From Hexactinellida sp. DTS-2022 (Eukaryota > Porifera > Hexactinellida), in NCBI GenBank assembly GCA_028753945.1, contig JAPNXP010000001.1, positions 2,904,501 to 2,968,500 on the forward strand: DNA of 64,000 nt, in the 5' to 3' direction. The notes under the pieces are model-generated. The model made no database searches, was not told the DNA's origin, and saw only the letters and a program-made list of their open reading frames with translations. Positions 10,338 to 22,708 of this stretch are shown here, piece by piece (the stretch's first letter is position 1; each line of letters starts with the position of its first letter). The position numbers and the translations under genes were made by a program.

Positions 10338-13300
10338 ATGTTTTGGCGTCTTCCATTCAGGCCAGCTTCGTCTCTTGATGCAACTATTGCTAGAGATGAT
10401 GTTTCTTTATCAATTGTTCTAGACGATGACGATATTATTCAGGAAGGCAAAACTCAAAATCCAAAACTCTCTGATTTTATTTCTATACCTAAACACCTCA
10501 ATGAACTTGTCCAGTTGATAACTATAGAACCTTCGTCTAAAATTGATGAAAAACTCCGCTATAAATACCCCAATGTTGCTTGTGAGCTTCTATGCTCTAA
10601 CATGGGGAATATTTCGGAAATACTTCTAAGCGAATATTTTCCTCGTCTCACTTCTTTTCTTGAATCCGAACCACCTCTGAACCCACTTTTCTCCGGATTT
10701 AGTTGCAAAGTATTGAATTTTCTTTGCAGAAACAAACCTAATGAATTTTTCAACAATTTTCAAGCAGGAACAGCCATACTGTCTAAATTGTTGCAACATG
10801 TAGGAACTTCTTGTTGTATGGATCTTATTTTACAAATAGTCACTACTGGTGAACAGACACCAGATTTTCTCAGGTGGCTAAATGAACAACAACTAATTCA
10901 ATCTCTCGTTAAACTCGTTTGCGCTTCTAGCACACCTGATATTTGTTACAACGCTTCCCAAACCCTACTAGATATTCATCGAGTAGAGAAAGAATGTTCG
11001 ATCGATACTCTGGATTCGTCGATCTTTATACAAGAAATGGAAAGTGAGGAAGTAATTGGTCAGATTTTGAACAATATTTTTATGAATATTGATGGTCCAT
11101 CTCGAAAAATCTATCTTCAAAGTGGTATTTCATTCTTGCAAGGATTACTTCAACCTTCTCGATCATTTGATCAAATGGTCTACCCTGATTTAAGCTTACC
11201 TATTCGTTTGGGGAATTGTAATATTGGAATTAGTTCAACATCAGAAACAATTCATAAAACAAAGGACATGGTTCTTTCTCAAGGAGGTAAAAATGTTATC
11301 AATTTACTTTCTCGTGATGTTTTTGACTTGCATAATTTACTTAATGATTCCCCAGAGATACTGTTTAGAGGGATTCCTATTTTAGGTTATCGAAGATTAG
11401 TCATAATAAAATTGCTAAGTGCTATCCTCCAAGTCTCACCAACAGAATCACATAATCATTTTATATCATCTGGAGTTTTAAGGACTCTTTTAGATTTATT
11501 TCTTTGTTACCCTTGGAATAATTTTCTCCATACTCAAGTTGAATTTATTATCAAGACATTGATTTCTCCAATAAATAAATATGAAGGTGAAAATTTTACT
11601 CCAGATTGTGATCAAACTTCTACCGAAAGAGATAATTATCTTCTCCTTCCGGACACATTTAGGTTAATTTTAATTGAAGGGCATATCATTGACAAAATCT
11701 TGATTGGTTGGGACACAAATCACAAATCACAAGCTTCCCAAGGAAAAAGGATGGGGTATATGGGTCATCTGACAAACATAACAAATAAAATTTTAGAAGT
11801 TATACTGTCAGATAATCAATTACATTCAATTTTTGACGAATGTATAAAAGGAGATTTATCCCGAAAATGGGAATTACTAATTTCTGAAGATTTAAAGAAT
11901 CTCAATGTAAAAAATGAAAGTAAAATGGGTGGGTCTTCACTGACACATTTTATTCCTCTTGGTGATGAAACTCCGACAGATCCTATTTTACATCAAGGAT
12001 ATACAGAATACCAATTATATACTGTGGCTACCAATTTTGATGATGGATTAGGGATAGAAGATGAAATACTTTTAGAGGATGTAGGAGTTACCCCATTTTC
12101 TGAACTTGATTCAATTGAATTTTCAATTATCAGCGACGAGGAAAAATGTGTCGTAGAGGCTTTTGTTAACATGTGCAAAGAAACTATTCACCTTTTTGAT
12201 GAAACCGATATTCAAGGTGAAATGATTGATTCTCCACAAACCAGTGATAGTGACGAATGGATATCTCACCCAATTGAACGAAGTTCCGCTTATTTAAAAA
12301 AGCTACAAATTTCTGATATTGAAAGTGATGAAGATGAGGATGATGAAGATCATAATTTAATTGTTCCCGAAAAGATAAAATCTTCATGCAATGAGTCTAG
12401 TGATTTAATTGAAACTCACATAATATATACACAGACTGTTGATAGTCTTAAATCTAAAAAAAATACTCCTGATTCGAATGCTGTGATTCTACAACAAGAC
12501 AATTTACCAACTATCGATCATATAAATAATTCGAGTTTATCTTGGCCCCTTGATGACGGAATTGACGTTAATTCTTGGGCAGAATTTGGTCCATTCTCGA
12601 ACATATCTTCATCTGAATCCAAATCAGAAGATATATTTGATAATCTAGTAGACATAAAGGATGTTAATTTACAGGATAACTCTAATGATTCAAGTGATGA
12701 AGATTTTTCTACTTCTCAGGCAGTAACCAGCACAAACAATCATCTAATAAACATTAATCCCGAAGAGAATATTTATCTTGAAAGCAGAATATTCGTTCCT
12801 ACTCAACAAGAAATTAACACTAATATTCTACCTTGTATACCATCAGAATATGTACCTGATTATACACAACATTCAGATCCTTCTCTCAGGAAGGGAGAAA
12901 TTGATATTTTTAATTCAAATGCAGAAGAAACTGAGTTCGTTAAATTTCATCCTAGTTCGACTAATGAGAGCGTCAAGTTTAATATAAATAATTCTAATAA
13001 TAATAATAATAGTAATAATAATAACCAAATTCAAAATTTCAATAAATTAGAGTACGAAACAAATGAAAGCCAAAAGATTTGTGAGGAAGATAATTATGTA
13101 TTTCTGAAATCTCTAGGCCTCTTACACGGAATTAAACGAAGTCCCGGAAAGTCTCTAGGTGATTTTGGAAACTTCCCACACCTAGTTTCGACATCTCATT
13201 CTATGGGAGATGAAAATATATTGGAAAATATTGTTTGTCAACCTACTCAATCTCTTTCTCTTCAATATTCAATTGCTAAAACTAAAATCTCAGTTGCTAA

Positions 13301-13367
13301 TGAAGTTTTAGTTAATAGTTATGTACAATACCCAGAACTTACTGATTTTAAAGATTTCCCACTTTGA
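10338..13367 (+). CDS. PPP6R: PP6 phosphatase regulatory subunit (SAPS domain), intronless
   Basis: This 1009-aa protein should scaffold the catalytic subunit of protein phosphatase 6 in the cytoplasm. It opens with the family signature MFWR, followed by LDATIARDDVSL and a DDDDIIQE.K.QN.KL block. It then carries RYKYPNVACELL (about residue 74), WLNEQQLIQ.LV, YPWNNFLHTQVE (about 390) and GYMGHLTNI (about 472). All are hallmarks of the SAPS helical-repeat domain that fills the N-terminal half. The C-terminal half is acidic and serine-rich (SDIESDEDEDDED near 658), with an Asn-rich run near 886, as expected of the disordered tail. Length fits the vertebrate paralogues (about 870-1000 aa). The frame has no intron, although animal homologues are normally split into many exons. 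It is either an old retrocopy or comes from an intron-poor lineage. No poly-A tail or flanking duplication is visible. The identification is strong; which paralogue it matches cannot be said. Confidence 0.95.
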   Translation: MFWRLPFRPASSLDATIARDDVSLSIVLDDDDIIQEGKTQNPKLSDFISIPKHLNELVQLITIEPSSKIDEKLRYKYPNVACELLCSNMGNISEILLSEYFPRLTSFLESEPPLNPLFSGFSCKVLNFLCRNKPNEFFNNFQAGTAILSKLLQHVGTSCCMDLILQIVTTGEQTPDFLRWLNEQQLIQSLVKLVCASSTPDICYNASQTLLDIHRVEKECSIDTLDSSIFIQEMESEEVIGQILNNIFMNIDGPSRKIYLQSGISFLQGLLQPSRSFDQMVYPDLSLPIRLGNCNIGISSTSETIHKTKDMVLSQGGKNVINLLSRDVFDLHNLLNDSPEILFRGIPILGYRRLVIIKLLSAILQVSPTESHNHFISSGVLRTLLDLFLCYPWNNFLHTQVEFIIKTLISPINKYEGENFTPDCDQTSTERDNYLLLPDTFRLILIEGHIIDKILIGWDTNHKSQASQGKRMGYMGHLTNITNKILEVILSDNQLHSIFDECIKGDLSRKWELLISEDLKNLNVKNESKMGGSSLTHFIPLGDETPTDPILHQGYTEYQLYTVATNFDDGLGIEDEILLEDVGVTPFSELDSIEFSIISDEEKCVVEAFVNMCKETIHLFDETDIQGEMIDSPQTSDSDEWISHPIERSSAYLKKLQISDIESDEDEDDEDHNLIVPEKIKSSCNESSDLIETHIIYTQTVDSLKSKKNTPDSNAVILQQDNLPTIDHINNSSLSWPLDDGIDVNSWAEFGPFSNISSSESKSEDIFDNLVDIKDVNLQDNSNDSSDEDFSTSQAVTSTNNHLININPEENIYLESRIFVPTQQEINTNILPCIPSEYVPDYTQHSDPSLRKGEIDIFNSNAEETEFVKFHPSSTNESVKFNINNSNNNNNSNNNNQIQNFNKLEYETNESQKICEEDNYVFLKSLGLLHGIKRSPGKSLGDFGNFPHLVSTSHSMGDENILENIVCQPTQSLSLQYSIAKTKISVANEVLVNSYVQYPELTDFKDFPL

Positions 13368-13540
13368 CACATTTAGGTTTTATTAAACGTTATGTATGTC
13401 CAAATTATGATTCTTATTTAAGTTTAATCTTTTTCTGATAATTTGCTCCATTATATATTTAATTTCGTATGTTATTTATTAATGATAAGTTTATTTGGTT
13501 TTTGTATAAATTGTAAAATGCTCTGATCTTGGTATTTTAA

Positions 13541-13546
13541 AATAAA
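13541..13546 (+). terminator. Polyadenylation signal of PPP6R
   Basis: Canonical AATAAA about 174 bp after the stop codon, in a TTTTAAAATAAAGTTAATTG context. It supports an expressed gene with a short 3' untranslated region. Confidence 0.65.
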
Positions 13547-13699
13547 GTTAATTGTGAATAGGTAGCCAACATTATAGAGATAAAATGTGGCAACGGTGCA
13601 TAGCAGAGCTATTGAGTTGGAATAATAATAAAATAATTAATTGAGTTGCAACTTGGATGTCAATAGATGATTGAGTTGAAAAAATTGGATTGATTCGCC

Positions 13700-14780
13700 C
13701 ATGGCCTACTTAATATACGGCTATATATGTCGCCGAGAAGGCCATAAAACAAAGAGGCCAGTTTCTAATTTACAAAATGGAGAATTGATCTTTATTCGAA
13801 TAATTAGCAATGATAGAGCTGGAAAGTGTATTATAACTATATAGGAATATGGTATCCAGGTATACATAGCACCCTCCAGAATTGTGATATGTCATCATCT
13901 GATGACTTTATGGTTATTTTGGTTGCGAATTATCTTGTTTTTCTAGCATACTTTTAACATAGTTAAACGCGTTATAAATGTTCAAAATTGGAACATGGTT
14001 ATACCCAGAAGTAGTAGAATAAAATATATCGAAATTATAAATGGAATGTTGACACATTCCTCGGTTGCCATGGAAAATGTATATTTCCTAAAATGTGCCA
14101 TAACTCAAAAACTATGAATGTTATGTAAACTAGACTGGTACTGATCTGTCCGGAATAAGTAACTTCCTATTCATCGATAATACATTTTATATGCCTAACT
14201 ACAATAATTTTTGAGATAGTGAGTCATTACCTAATAATGAATTAAGTGTTAATTATCCCATTATCTCAAAAATTATTGAAGTTAGGCATATGAAATGTAT
14301 TATCGATAAATAGGAAGTTACCTATTCCGGACAGATCAGTACCAGTCTAGTTTACATAACATTCATAGTTTTTGAGTTATGGCACATTTTAGGAAATATA
14401 CAATTTCCATGGCAACCGAGGAATGTGTCAACATTCCATTTATAATTTCGATATATTTTATTCTACTACTTCTGGGTATAACCATGTTCCAATTTTGAAC
14501 ATTTATAACGCGTTTAACTATGTTAAAAGTATGCTAGAAAAACAAGATAATTCGCAACCAAAATAACCATAACGTCATCAGATGATGACATATCACAATT
14601 CTGGAGGGTGCTATGTATACCTGGATACCATATTCCTATATAGTTATAATACACTTTTCAGCTCTATCATTGCTAATTATTCGAATACAGATCAATTCTC
14701 CATTTTGAAAATTAGAAACTGGCCTCTTTGTTTTATGGCCTTCTCGGCGACATATATAGCCGTATATTAAGTAGGCCATG
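13700..14780. mobile_element. P-derived palindromic fold-back element, 1.08 kb
   Basis: The element opens with CATGGCCTACTTAATATACG and closes with its complement. Arms of about 520 bp are near-perfect inverted copies around a centre at about 14240. Checkpoints include GTCGCCGAGAAGGCC, AACGCGTTATAAATG, GACACATTCCTCGG and CCGGA..AGTAACTTCCTATT, each found on both arms. It encodes nothing. The end motif ties it to the P elements in this window. I see no clear flanking duplication (left ATTCGCC, right GGTTGTC). Confidence 0.88.
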
Positions 14781-15049
14781 GGTTGTCATATACCCTGTAT
14801 AATTTATGTCGGTTATAAGAACATGCCGGTTATAAGCACCTTAAGTGTAGTTCCCGACGATGTGCTTATAACAGGCATCCACTGTACCTTCATTTCAAAC
14901 ACAATAATCCAGTGTTCAACACTATAGAATTTTGTGAGTGTCTTAACCTGTTCCATTCCAAAATTGATAATTATCCTTCTGAACAGTTGAGATGTCGAGG
15001 TTCAAAACAGACATTTATGAAATGAGTTCAGTAGATTCAATCCTTGATT

Positions 15050-16570
15050 GATGTGGTCGATAACACTCTGCATGTATGGTCGATACACGTTTTGAAGAAA
15101 TTCAATCTTCTCCTCCTCCAATACTACGATGTGTTATTCCCCATTTTTGAACATCGTCAGTAACCAAAGGATTATTTTTGAACCATGTGCTGCTTACGAC
15201 ACCTTGTTTCATAGTACTAGCAACCATCCCGGAAACACAAGCAAGGTCAATCAATTTCCTTTGCCTATAGACATCCTTGTAATATTGCAAAGGCATGAAG
15301 TACATCCAACAGCATATAGATACAAGCTACTGTCTTGGTATTTACTGAGATAGTGGCTATTCCATGTGCTTGCGCATCCCCTATTTCTTCGTAAATCTGC
15401 TCAAGATACCTATCAAGGCTGGAAAACTCCGCCGCACAGCAGATACAGCTCTCTCCCGGGTTAACCATAAAATATCACTAGGCTTCTGCATTTTGATTTC
15501 AGGAGCCTGAAGATCATCTTGATTCTCAGCAAGTTTTTCTGCTTTTAGGAGAAAAGTGAAAAGCCTTCCAGATTGTTAAGAGTGTGCCCAAAACTCTCTT
15601 CACTGTTGGATGTTCTTATGCTGCGTTTAAAGCAGCAAGTTGTAACTGCAACAATGTACATAAATAGCATTTGGTGTATGTAGTCTAAGCCATGTTTGAA
15701 CACCACTTAAATGACTGGACATAGTATTTATACAGTCAAAGTCAAGTCCGCGCATCTTATCAAAACTGATATTTCGGATTGAAGAAATGTGCGATGGTAA
15801 CAAGTGATCGCTTCAGCAATACTTGTCTTAGCATGCAGAATACCAAATAATGTTCGAATGCATATTATATTTAATCAAACGTGCACACTGACAACTCTTA
15901 TTGCGATGTTATATCTGTGCTTTCATCTGCCATCAGTGAATAATAATGGCTAGTATTGAGACTAGTAATAATATTTTCCTCCAAAACATTGTAAATGCTG
16001 AAGAGAAGTTCCACTATTGTGCTATATCACTCATATTGCATTGTGCTGACACTCTCTATGAGATTTTAGTAGGACGTCCCCATTCTCGATTAGTAAAGTA
16101 ATTTAGCCTTCAAATGTAGTTGTATGTGGGATGTGGTGCTTAAGCAATAAATATAAAGATAGGATAAACTACTTGATAATGTCACGGTTCTGTTTCTTCT
16201 CCTCGGCAGTAACTGCCACTAATATTTCCATTACATTACCATTTTATTCTGTTAATCGAGACATAATTCTTCTTTCGACCGCCGCTAAATTCCAATCAGA
16301 TTTCTCGTGTTGTGATAATAAACTCTTCGTATTTACCCAGTTGTCTACAGGTATTGTCACCCATGCACCTCTCTCATGTATTGGTGGTTCACCAAATATC
16401 TTTCAGATATAACATACCATAGCTTTTGGTCTAAATTATATTCCATCCAAGCATATTCATTCCTCCAGGTGGATTATAAACTAGGTTATCCTCATAAGTC
16501 CGCATTTCGCTAGTTGGTTTGGGAACGCATGGAGTAGAAAGATTGGCAGGATTCTCTGGTTGTGTATCTT
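15050..16570 (-). pseudogene. hAT-superfamily transposase relic
   Basis: Read on the minus strand across several frames, the fragments follow the order of a hAT transposase with an N-terminal domain of unknown function. They are RGAWVTIPVDNWVNT...HEKSDWN.AAVE (about 16.4-16.2 kb), MRGLDFDCINTMSSHLSGVQ then APNAIYVHCC-like HTPNAIYVHCC (about 15.75-15.65 kb), and KPSDILWLTRERAVSAVRRSFPALI (about 15.5-15.43 kb). Last comes GDAQAHGIAT...TKTVACIYMLLDVLHAF (about 15.39-15.3 kb). Stops and frameshifts separate them, so it is dead. The C-terminal dimerisation region was not found. No TIRs were assigned. The family assignment rests on remembered motif order, not a search. Confidence 0.7.
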
Positions 16571-17110
16571 GTGATTCAGATACCAAATCAGATGCGTTGT
16601 TGATATCAGAAAACTTTATTATAATTCCTTGACTGCTGAAAATTTATCTATGTGTATTATTTCAACGAACACTTCCTGAGGATATGTTATAACTTTTCGT
16701 ATATAGGTAGTATGTAAACTTCGATTATAAATATAGCCTATATATATATATGGGTTACTTCATACATGCCATCATTAATAATAATAATAATAATTAATGC
16801 AAATAGTAGTACTGGTACATAACAAGAAATTACAGTACTGCCATATTTAGCTTTCAGGCACGTCAGTTCAAATGTACACAAGATTAGTTGTTTAAAAACA
16901 ACTTTGAAGATTTCAATAGTGATACAGCTGAAGGTCCTGACATTGAATCCTAACATTCTGTTGGCATGAATGGTAATTTTTGCAATATGGTTGAAAATGA
17001 CGCTGAACTATCGATACAGATACCTATGTCCTTAATAGTAGAGGTCAGTCATTGGAAGGTCTCAAATAGAGTATATTTTTTGTATTGGATTACCAAGGTA
17101 TAATACAGTT
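16571..17110. other. Non-coding, short AT and TAA microsatellites
   Basis: Contains a TATATATATA run near 16740 and TAA repeats near 16775. Nothing else supported. Confidence 0.5.
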
Positions 17111-17116
17111 GATTTG

Positions 17117-17404
17117 TCAATGTTTATTGACATATGGTTTAGTTTGGACCAGACAGAGTTTATTTAGGTCCCGCTGTAGGTTGGAACAGTTGTTTCGATC
17201 TTTTGACTGACAATACAATTTTGTATCATCAGCAAATGTTGACAGAAACATAGATCCAGATAATTTGAAGGGAGTGATATATGAAGTGAAACATCGCAAT
17301 AAGTCACCTCGGAAACCAATTGCATCCAATTTGTCGATCAATATATTTATTTGCACTCGATCGAAGGCTTTCTCAAAATCTATATACATTATGTATACAA
17401 GCAT
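17117..17404 (-). pseudogene. Non-LTR retrotransposon reverse-transcriptase fragment
   Basis: The frame holds the RT core motif DFEKAFDRV, then DKLDAIGFRGDLLRCFTSYI, and the catalytic FADDTKLY box, followed by L..DLNKL. Between the GFRG block and FADD the roughly 60-70 residues expected are missing, so an internal deletion joined two parts of the palm. The style (DFEKAFD, FADDTK) fits jockey/CR1-like LINEs. Too short to classify further. Confidence 0.85.
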
Positions 17405-20053
17405 ACCTTTTTCAATTGATGAAGACCAGGAGCCTTATTCACTAACAATTCTTAACTTTTTTCTTTACTAATAGGTATTTATACAAATTCTACGAGAATA
17501 TGTAGAAATTCAAGAACCTAGCGTGGATGGGCATTTCAATTAGGTGTTATATTGGTATACAACCAAATTATCTGTAAAATCTTACAAACAAGGTGCAATT
17601 TTGTATAAAAATGAGTTAAGAAAATTCTAAGAATATCACGTCATGCTCATGTTAAATGGTGGCATAACTCTGAAGAAATTTGAGTAATCGAACAAAATTA
17701 ATCCTCCGAGGTGTTTTAGGTATTTCGAACCTTTAGACTGGTAATTCAAATATTATTTCGATAACCTCTCTCATAATTTCAAGAATACAAAGTTAAGAAA
17801 ATGGCTAGGAATATATAATATATAATATAATATTTAGGTCGGTTCTAATGGTTTCCACCAACAGTATAGGCGCCAACTTCCCTTTTTTTCGGGGTCGGAC
17901 ACAACAAGCATTGTTTAGGTCGGATATTTAGGAGATCAGGTTCTGGTTCGCAACATGCGAAAAGGGAAAAATATACCTGAAACGAAGGGAGAACAAAAGT
18001 ACCTCGGGCCCTTGACAGCTGTAGAAGTAACCGAGACTAATGCTGTATTGTAGAGCTAAGATTCTGACATAAAAAGTACACTTTTCTCGACCTTACCACC
18101 AGAGGAAACAAATTAAGCGAATTCCAGCTCAAAACCGACAGACATATAGATGTTTCTTCCCGAATGATATTCGGAGTAGCTAAGGCGTCAGTACTAGCCG
18201 TTTTGGACGAGTTGAAAATGAGTAGTCACTTAACCAAATAACTATAATTTATGATGAAATATTGTATTTCCCTGGAGTTGGTATAACAGAAAACTCTGAA
18301 GCCAAGCCAGAAAGGATTTACGTTTCATAAATCAATATCTATCAAGTTCAGAAAGATACAGATCCTAAAACATTGGTGAATATCATGTTCGATAGTTATT
18401 ATTTTATAATTTAAATTATATCTGTTAGGTTCAAGTTGTTATATTTATTTTTAACTAAGAGAGATATTGTTCTTCCTAATGGAATGGTAGGAATTCCTTA
18501 TTCCAGAATGGGGAGTATGCCGTATGAGTGATTACACTAGCGCAGTTCTAATGCTTTGGTAAGTATTTACTTTAGTAACAATGATAGCTTTAATAATGTG
18601 TAATATAATGCATTGGAGTAGTAATCTAATTTTATGCAATGGAGTTCATCGAGAACAAATTGCTTAGTGTGGAACTGTTTCTCAAAACCTCCACCACCTC
18701 ACTACGACTGATTCCACTATTAAGCCCATAACAGTTGAGTGGCAAAAGTAGAAAAGCGGCCTTCTCGGAATTCCGTACGACCGGCCGATAGACCGACACT
18801 CAACCTGTCAGTGAAGAAATTGCAAATCTATGAGCCCTGGATTTGTAATGATATTTGCACTGACGAAATTTCCTATTTTGGTGGCTATCTAAACTAGTAT
18901 GTGGCTGTGAGGACTATCATGCAAAGATCCTAGGTGAGATATCGAGATACATGCTGGCTGGTGGAAAGGACATTATCTGCTGGTATTTCGAGCATATATT
19001 AATCTTTACTCCAGCTGTACACCTTAGCTCGAAGTTCATGTACCAACTGGGTCACTGAGGTACATGCGGAACTTATTACCGCTTCATCCATACTCCAGAC
19101 GGATATTTATGTAGCCAACAAAGTCTATAAGTACAGCAATAGCATAGTCTCTCAAGTCCTCTGGTCACTTATCAGACAAGTAGCTCTAATTGCGCCGACT
19201 TTGCTCTCTACATTGCAAATTTCCACGATCATTACCAAACCTGTATTGAAGTTTACGAAATCTCTGACTCCTACATTCTCAGACGATGCAACAGTTTTCG
19301 TACAAGTAGATTACCACCTCAGTTCAAAATTCAAAAGCGCTAAAAGGCAAGGTACAACGAACCTTGTCGGGACCTCTGAGGCTCGCCCGAGGTTATTCAG
19401 GCAGCGCAATCCCTATCATGATGACCCCAGAAAATGGAAACGCGACCTGCAACGAGGATTTCCCCATTTGCGAATTATTACGTAACACCTCTCCATCTAA
19501 ATTGTATTGCGGGAAAGGAAACGCAACTGACGAGTCCAAGCCGGGACGAAACACAAGGATCGGATTCCGAATATCAGGTGATTTTTAATTAATTAATTAT
19601 TTAGCTGTGAGTGTCCGTTATTCGATTTAATTATATTTTATTAATAAAAATAAATAAATCTAATACTTTCGAACCTTCTGGAGTTTGGTGGTACGACCAT
19701 TCTTGTCAAAATTATGGTCTAATTTCGAACTGATATACCACTGCATATTATCGATCACTCTGCAGGAAGGTTGGAAAGTTAACCACAAAGTGAGTTTGTG
19801 TCTAAATACAGTCGACTTGGTTCAATTAGGTCACTTTGGTCCGAGGGTAGTCTGACATTCAGCAAAATCGACTGATTGTTTGTGTTTTGTCTGGGCTGTG
19901 TCTGCTTAATATAGTGTAGTATTTTGTAATTACAATAGTTACGCTATCTGAGAGTGCCTTCTATCTGGGATTCACAACCAGCATATGATTCGAGAGTAAT
20001 ATCAGCTAGTTTATAGCGGTACTGGGTATAGTGTAGCTATTGTATTTTATGTG
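17405..20053. other. Unassigned region, no convincing gene
   Basis: Base composition rises in GC around 18.65-19.6 kb. Two overlapping frames there (19201-19485 and 19364-19588) match no family I know; the second is Cys- and Asn-containing (CNEDFPICELL, LYCGKGNATD) and could be an exon remnant. No splice pattern or repeat supports a gene call. Confidence 0.4.
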
Positions 20054-20331
20054 CAGTTCTCGACAAAAATAAATTTTGATGGTGGCTAATTAAGCCACCA
20101 CCACTCTTTTTCTGATGGCTAAAGAATTGTCAACGGCCGGTTTAACAAATCACTGATGGCTTGACAAACTTCTGATGCCGTAAAAGAAATAATAATCATA
20201 ACCAATAAAGCAACGAACAATATAATCAACACAAAATCAAATAATTCCACAATTAATGGTGGAATAGTTAAGCCACCAAGGTTAAAATTTTGTGGCTAAC
20301 GCCACAAAACCACCTTATTTGTCGAGCACTG
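20054..20331. mobile_element. Short TIR element (MITE), 278 bp
   Basis: Ends CAGTTCTCGACAAAAATAA and, in complement, CAGTGCTCGACAAATAAGG. Inside, GGTGGCTAATTAAGCCACC-type palindromes recur at both ends. Flanks show no exact duplication, so the superfamily is uncertain (hAT-like by end sequence). Confidence 0.65.
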
Positions 20332-20498
20332 TTGTCGTGTCTAAAATGTCTGTGTATTTACTGGCTGACTAATAATTCTTCCCTCTAGCCATTAATTTTG
20401 TATATACTTTGTAAATTGTATCATAAATATAGTACATTTTTGTAATACATTTCCACTAATTTTGCATTGCAAACAGTGGCGAATCTAAGGGGGGGCAT

Positions 20499-20683
20499 CA
20501 GGGTTTCATCCAGGCGTATGCTATGCGCCTCCAGGCGCGTAATTTCAAAAGAAAACTTTTCTAGGCGCGCGAAAATTGGGAGATGCTCCCATAGACGTAA
20601 TACAAATTGAGTATTTTAGGCGCGTGTGAGCGAGTTAAAACTCAATCTAGGCGCGTGGGAAATTTTGCCTAGATGAAAGCCTG
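20499..20683. mobile_element. hAT MITE family A, copy 1, 185 bp
   Basis: Begins CAGGGTTTCATCCAGGCG and ends CTAGATGAAAGCCTG. It is flanked by a perfect 8-bp duplication GGGGGCAT (20491-20498 and 20684-20691). A second copy lies at 53551-53734. Several internal AGGCGCG blocks. It sits in an older G/C-run repeat starting near CAGTGGCGAATCTAAGG at 20474. Confidence 0.92.
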
Positions 20684-20691
20684 GGGGGCAT

Positions 20692-22708
20692 ATGCCCCCC
20701 TGAATTATCACCTGTCCCCCCCTACAGAGTAAAATAAACACTAATTTAGCACCAGTCATCGGCGCAATTAGAGTCACTAGACCCATTTGGGGGACATTTG
20801 CCCACCCAGATTCCTAGATTTGGGTATACGTACAAAGGTACATGGCGTGTCGCTTGTGAGCATGACAACATCCGTGCCCACCCAGACCTGAAAGTTCAGT
20901 TTCGCATATGGCACCAAATATATACACCTATAGTATTATTACAAATAGATATTATTGTATTTACATTTTAAGGAATTTTACTATTTGAGAAGCGATAACA
21001 TAGTCCTAAATATTAATTAGCATTAAATAATTCTAACAAAAACAGTGGCAATTACAATTGTATTGGTGATTATTTACAAAAGCCAGTCCTTTTAAAATGA
21101 ATGACCAATACAATTTTACACTGTTACTGGCTTTCCTAATCGAAAAAAGCAGAATCTTGTTCTTTCAAACAGATTTTAACTTCACAATAGTCAGTGATCT
21201 CATTAATTTCAATATAAAACAAATCTAAACCGAAAAAATTGATGAACTCGATTGAATTTATTAATAGAGAAAACATCCAAAATTGCTGCTGTGCCGACAC
21301 ATTTACATTCGGAGGCACTACATTTGGTGTTTGAGTAACTAGTAGTGCCTCCAAAGAAATGCTGTCTGCACAGCTGCAATTCTGAATTTTCTTGCCATGT
21401 CATCATCACTATGAAGGTGTAAAATTATTTCAGAAAGGTGTTTCAGTAATCCCTTAGTGAGTTGGAAGTTTCGTTTTAGCTCACTTCATTTAAGAGTTAA
21501 TCAAGTTTCAGCCAAATGTAATAGTGATGAGTTAGCATTTTTATGTGCTTGTTGGCTGTTCACACAACACCAACCATCCCATTCGAATTTTATAATTCAC
21601 AAAATTGTAAAAACACATTTTTGTAACGATATCATCACCTCAAGGTGTCAAGACACATTTGTAGGTGTTACGTGGCATAAGGATCAATTGATAAATTGGA
21701 ATTTTGTCTCTATCTTGCATAATTTCTGAGATTAATCTATTTATCAAATTCGAATAAATAATTATTATTAAAATTAATCATTTAACACCATTATTTTGTA
21801 CAACAAATCAATTTAGTTCAATTATTTGCAATAATTCTTAATTTAAATTCAATTTCACTATAATTTTTGAATCCTGCGCACTCGAAAACCCCAATATTCT
21901 AATTGGAACTGTCTCCATAAGTTAAACACGGAGCAAATAAATTAGATTTAAATGTCAATGTATCCATTGTAGAATAATATACTCGCAGATGTATTATAAT
22001 CACATATTCTGTCGTTGTTATGGAAATAAAATCTTGGTTTTCAATAAAGACATAGTAGCCTACTCGATCTCACAAGTTGGATCAATATAATTATCACAAG
22101 TTGAAACTATAGAATTAGATTTAACACTTTCAATTGAACTGAAGTGTTACTAAACAAAGGAAATTTGCAACTCAATTGTGGCACAAACGAAACCCAATTT
22201 AAAAATTCGTGCACTTGAAAAGGTGTAGATTTTAATTATCTATCGAATGCATTTAAATTGAATATTCTGGCACAATTTATTGTCCTGTTGTTAGATTAAA
22301 CAGGTTTAAAATTGTGTCCAAATAAATATAATCAAAAATAGTCATCCCAGGTGCACTTCTGTAACCCATCAGACACTTATCCTAAAATTTGGGTTCTTAG
22401 TTGACAAAACTCTGTTCTGTGGAGAGGATACAGAAGGGAAAAAATATTAATAATAATATACCAAAACACTAAGATTAGAACTGGGCCACTAGACTATTGT
22501 ATAGTCGGCACAGAAATAATAAAAATAATAATGGCAGTCACATTAGAACTGACCCACTATACTAAACTAGTATACCACAGGAAACCTCTTCAAAACAGGT
22601 TAAAGGTCCGCAGGGTAAATGAATTATATCAAAGGAAAAAATCAATTAGGAAAAGTCAAAGCAATTAAAATAAAATAAAAATAAAATAAAAGAATCGATT
22701 CAAATATT
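20692..22708. other. AT-rich stretch, nothing recognised
   Basis: Short frames at 21136-21729 match nothing known. A TAAAA-type simple repeat lies near 22665-22690. No element ends found. Confidence 0.5.

Noticed and set aside
14793..14882. Tigger-like MITE (GTCGGTTATAAG and CTTATAACAGG ends)
   Set aside because: The inverted similarity is short and the outer ends do not match; not enough to call.
19364..19588. Cys-containing exon of an extracellular protein
   Set aside because: No family match, no splice signals checked as good, and an overlapping alternative frame of equal length.
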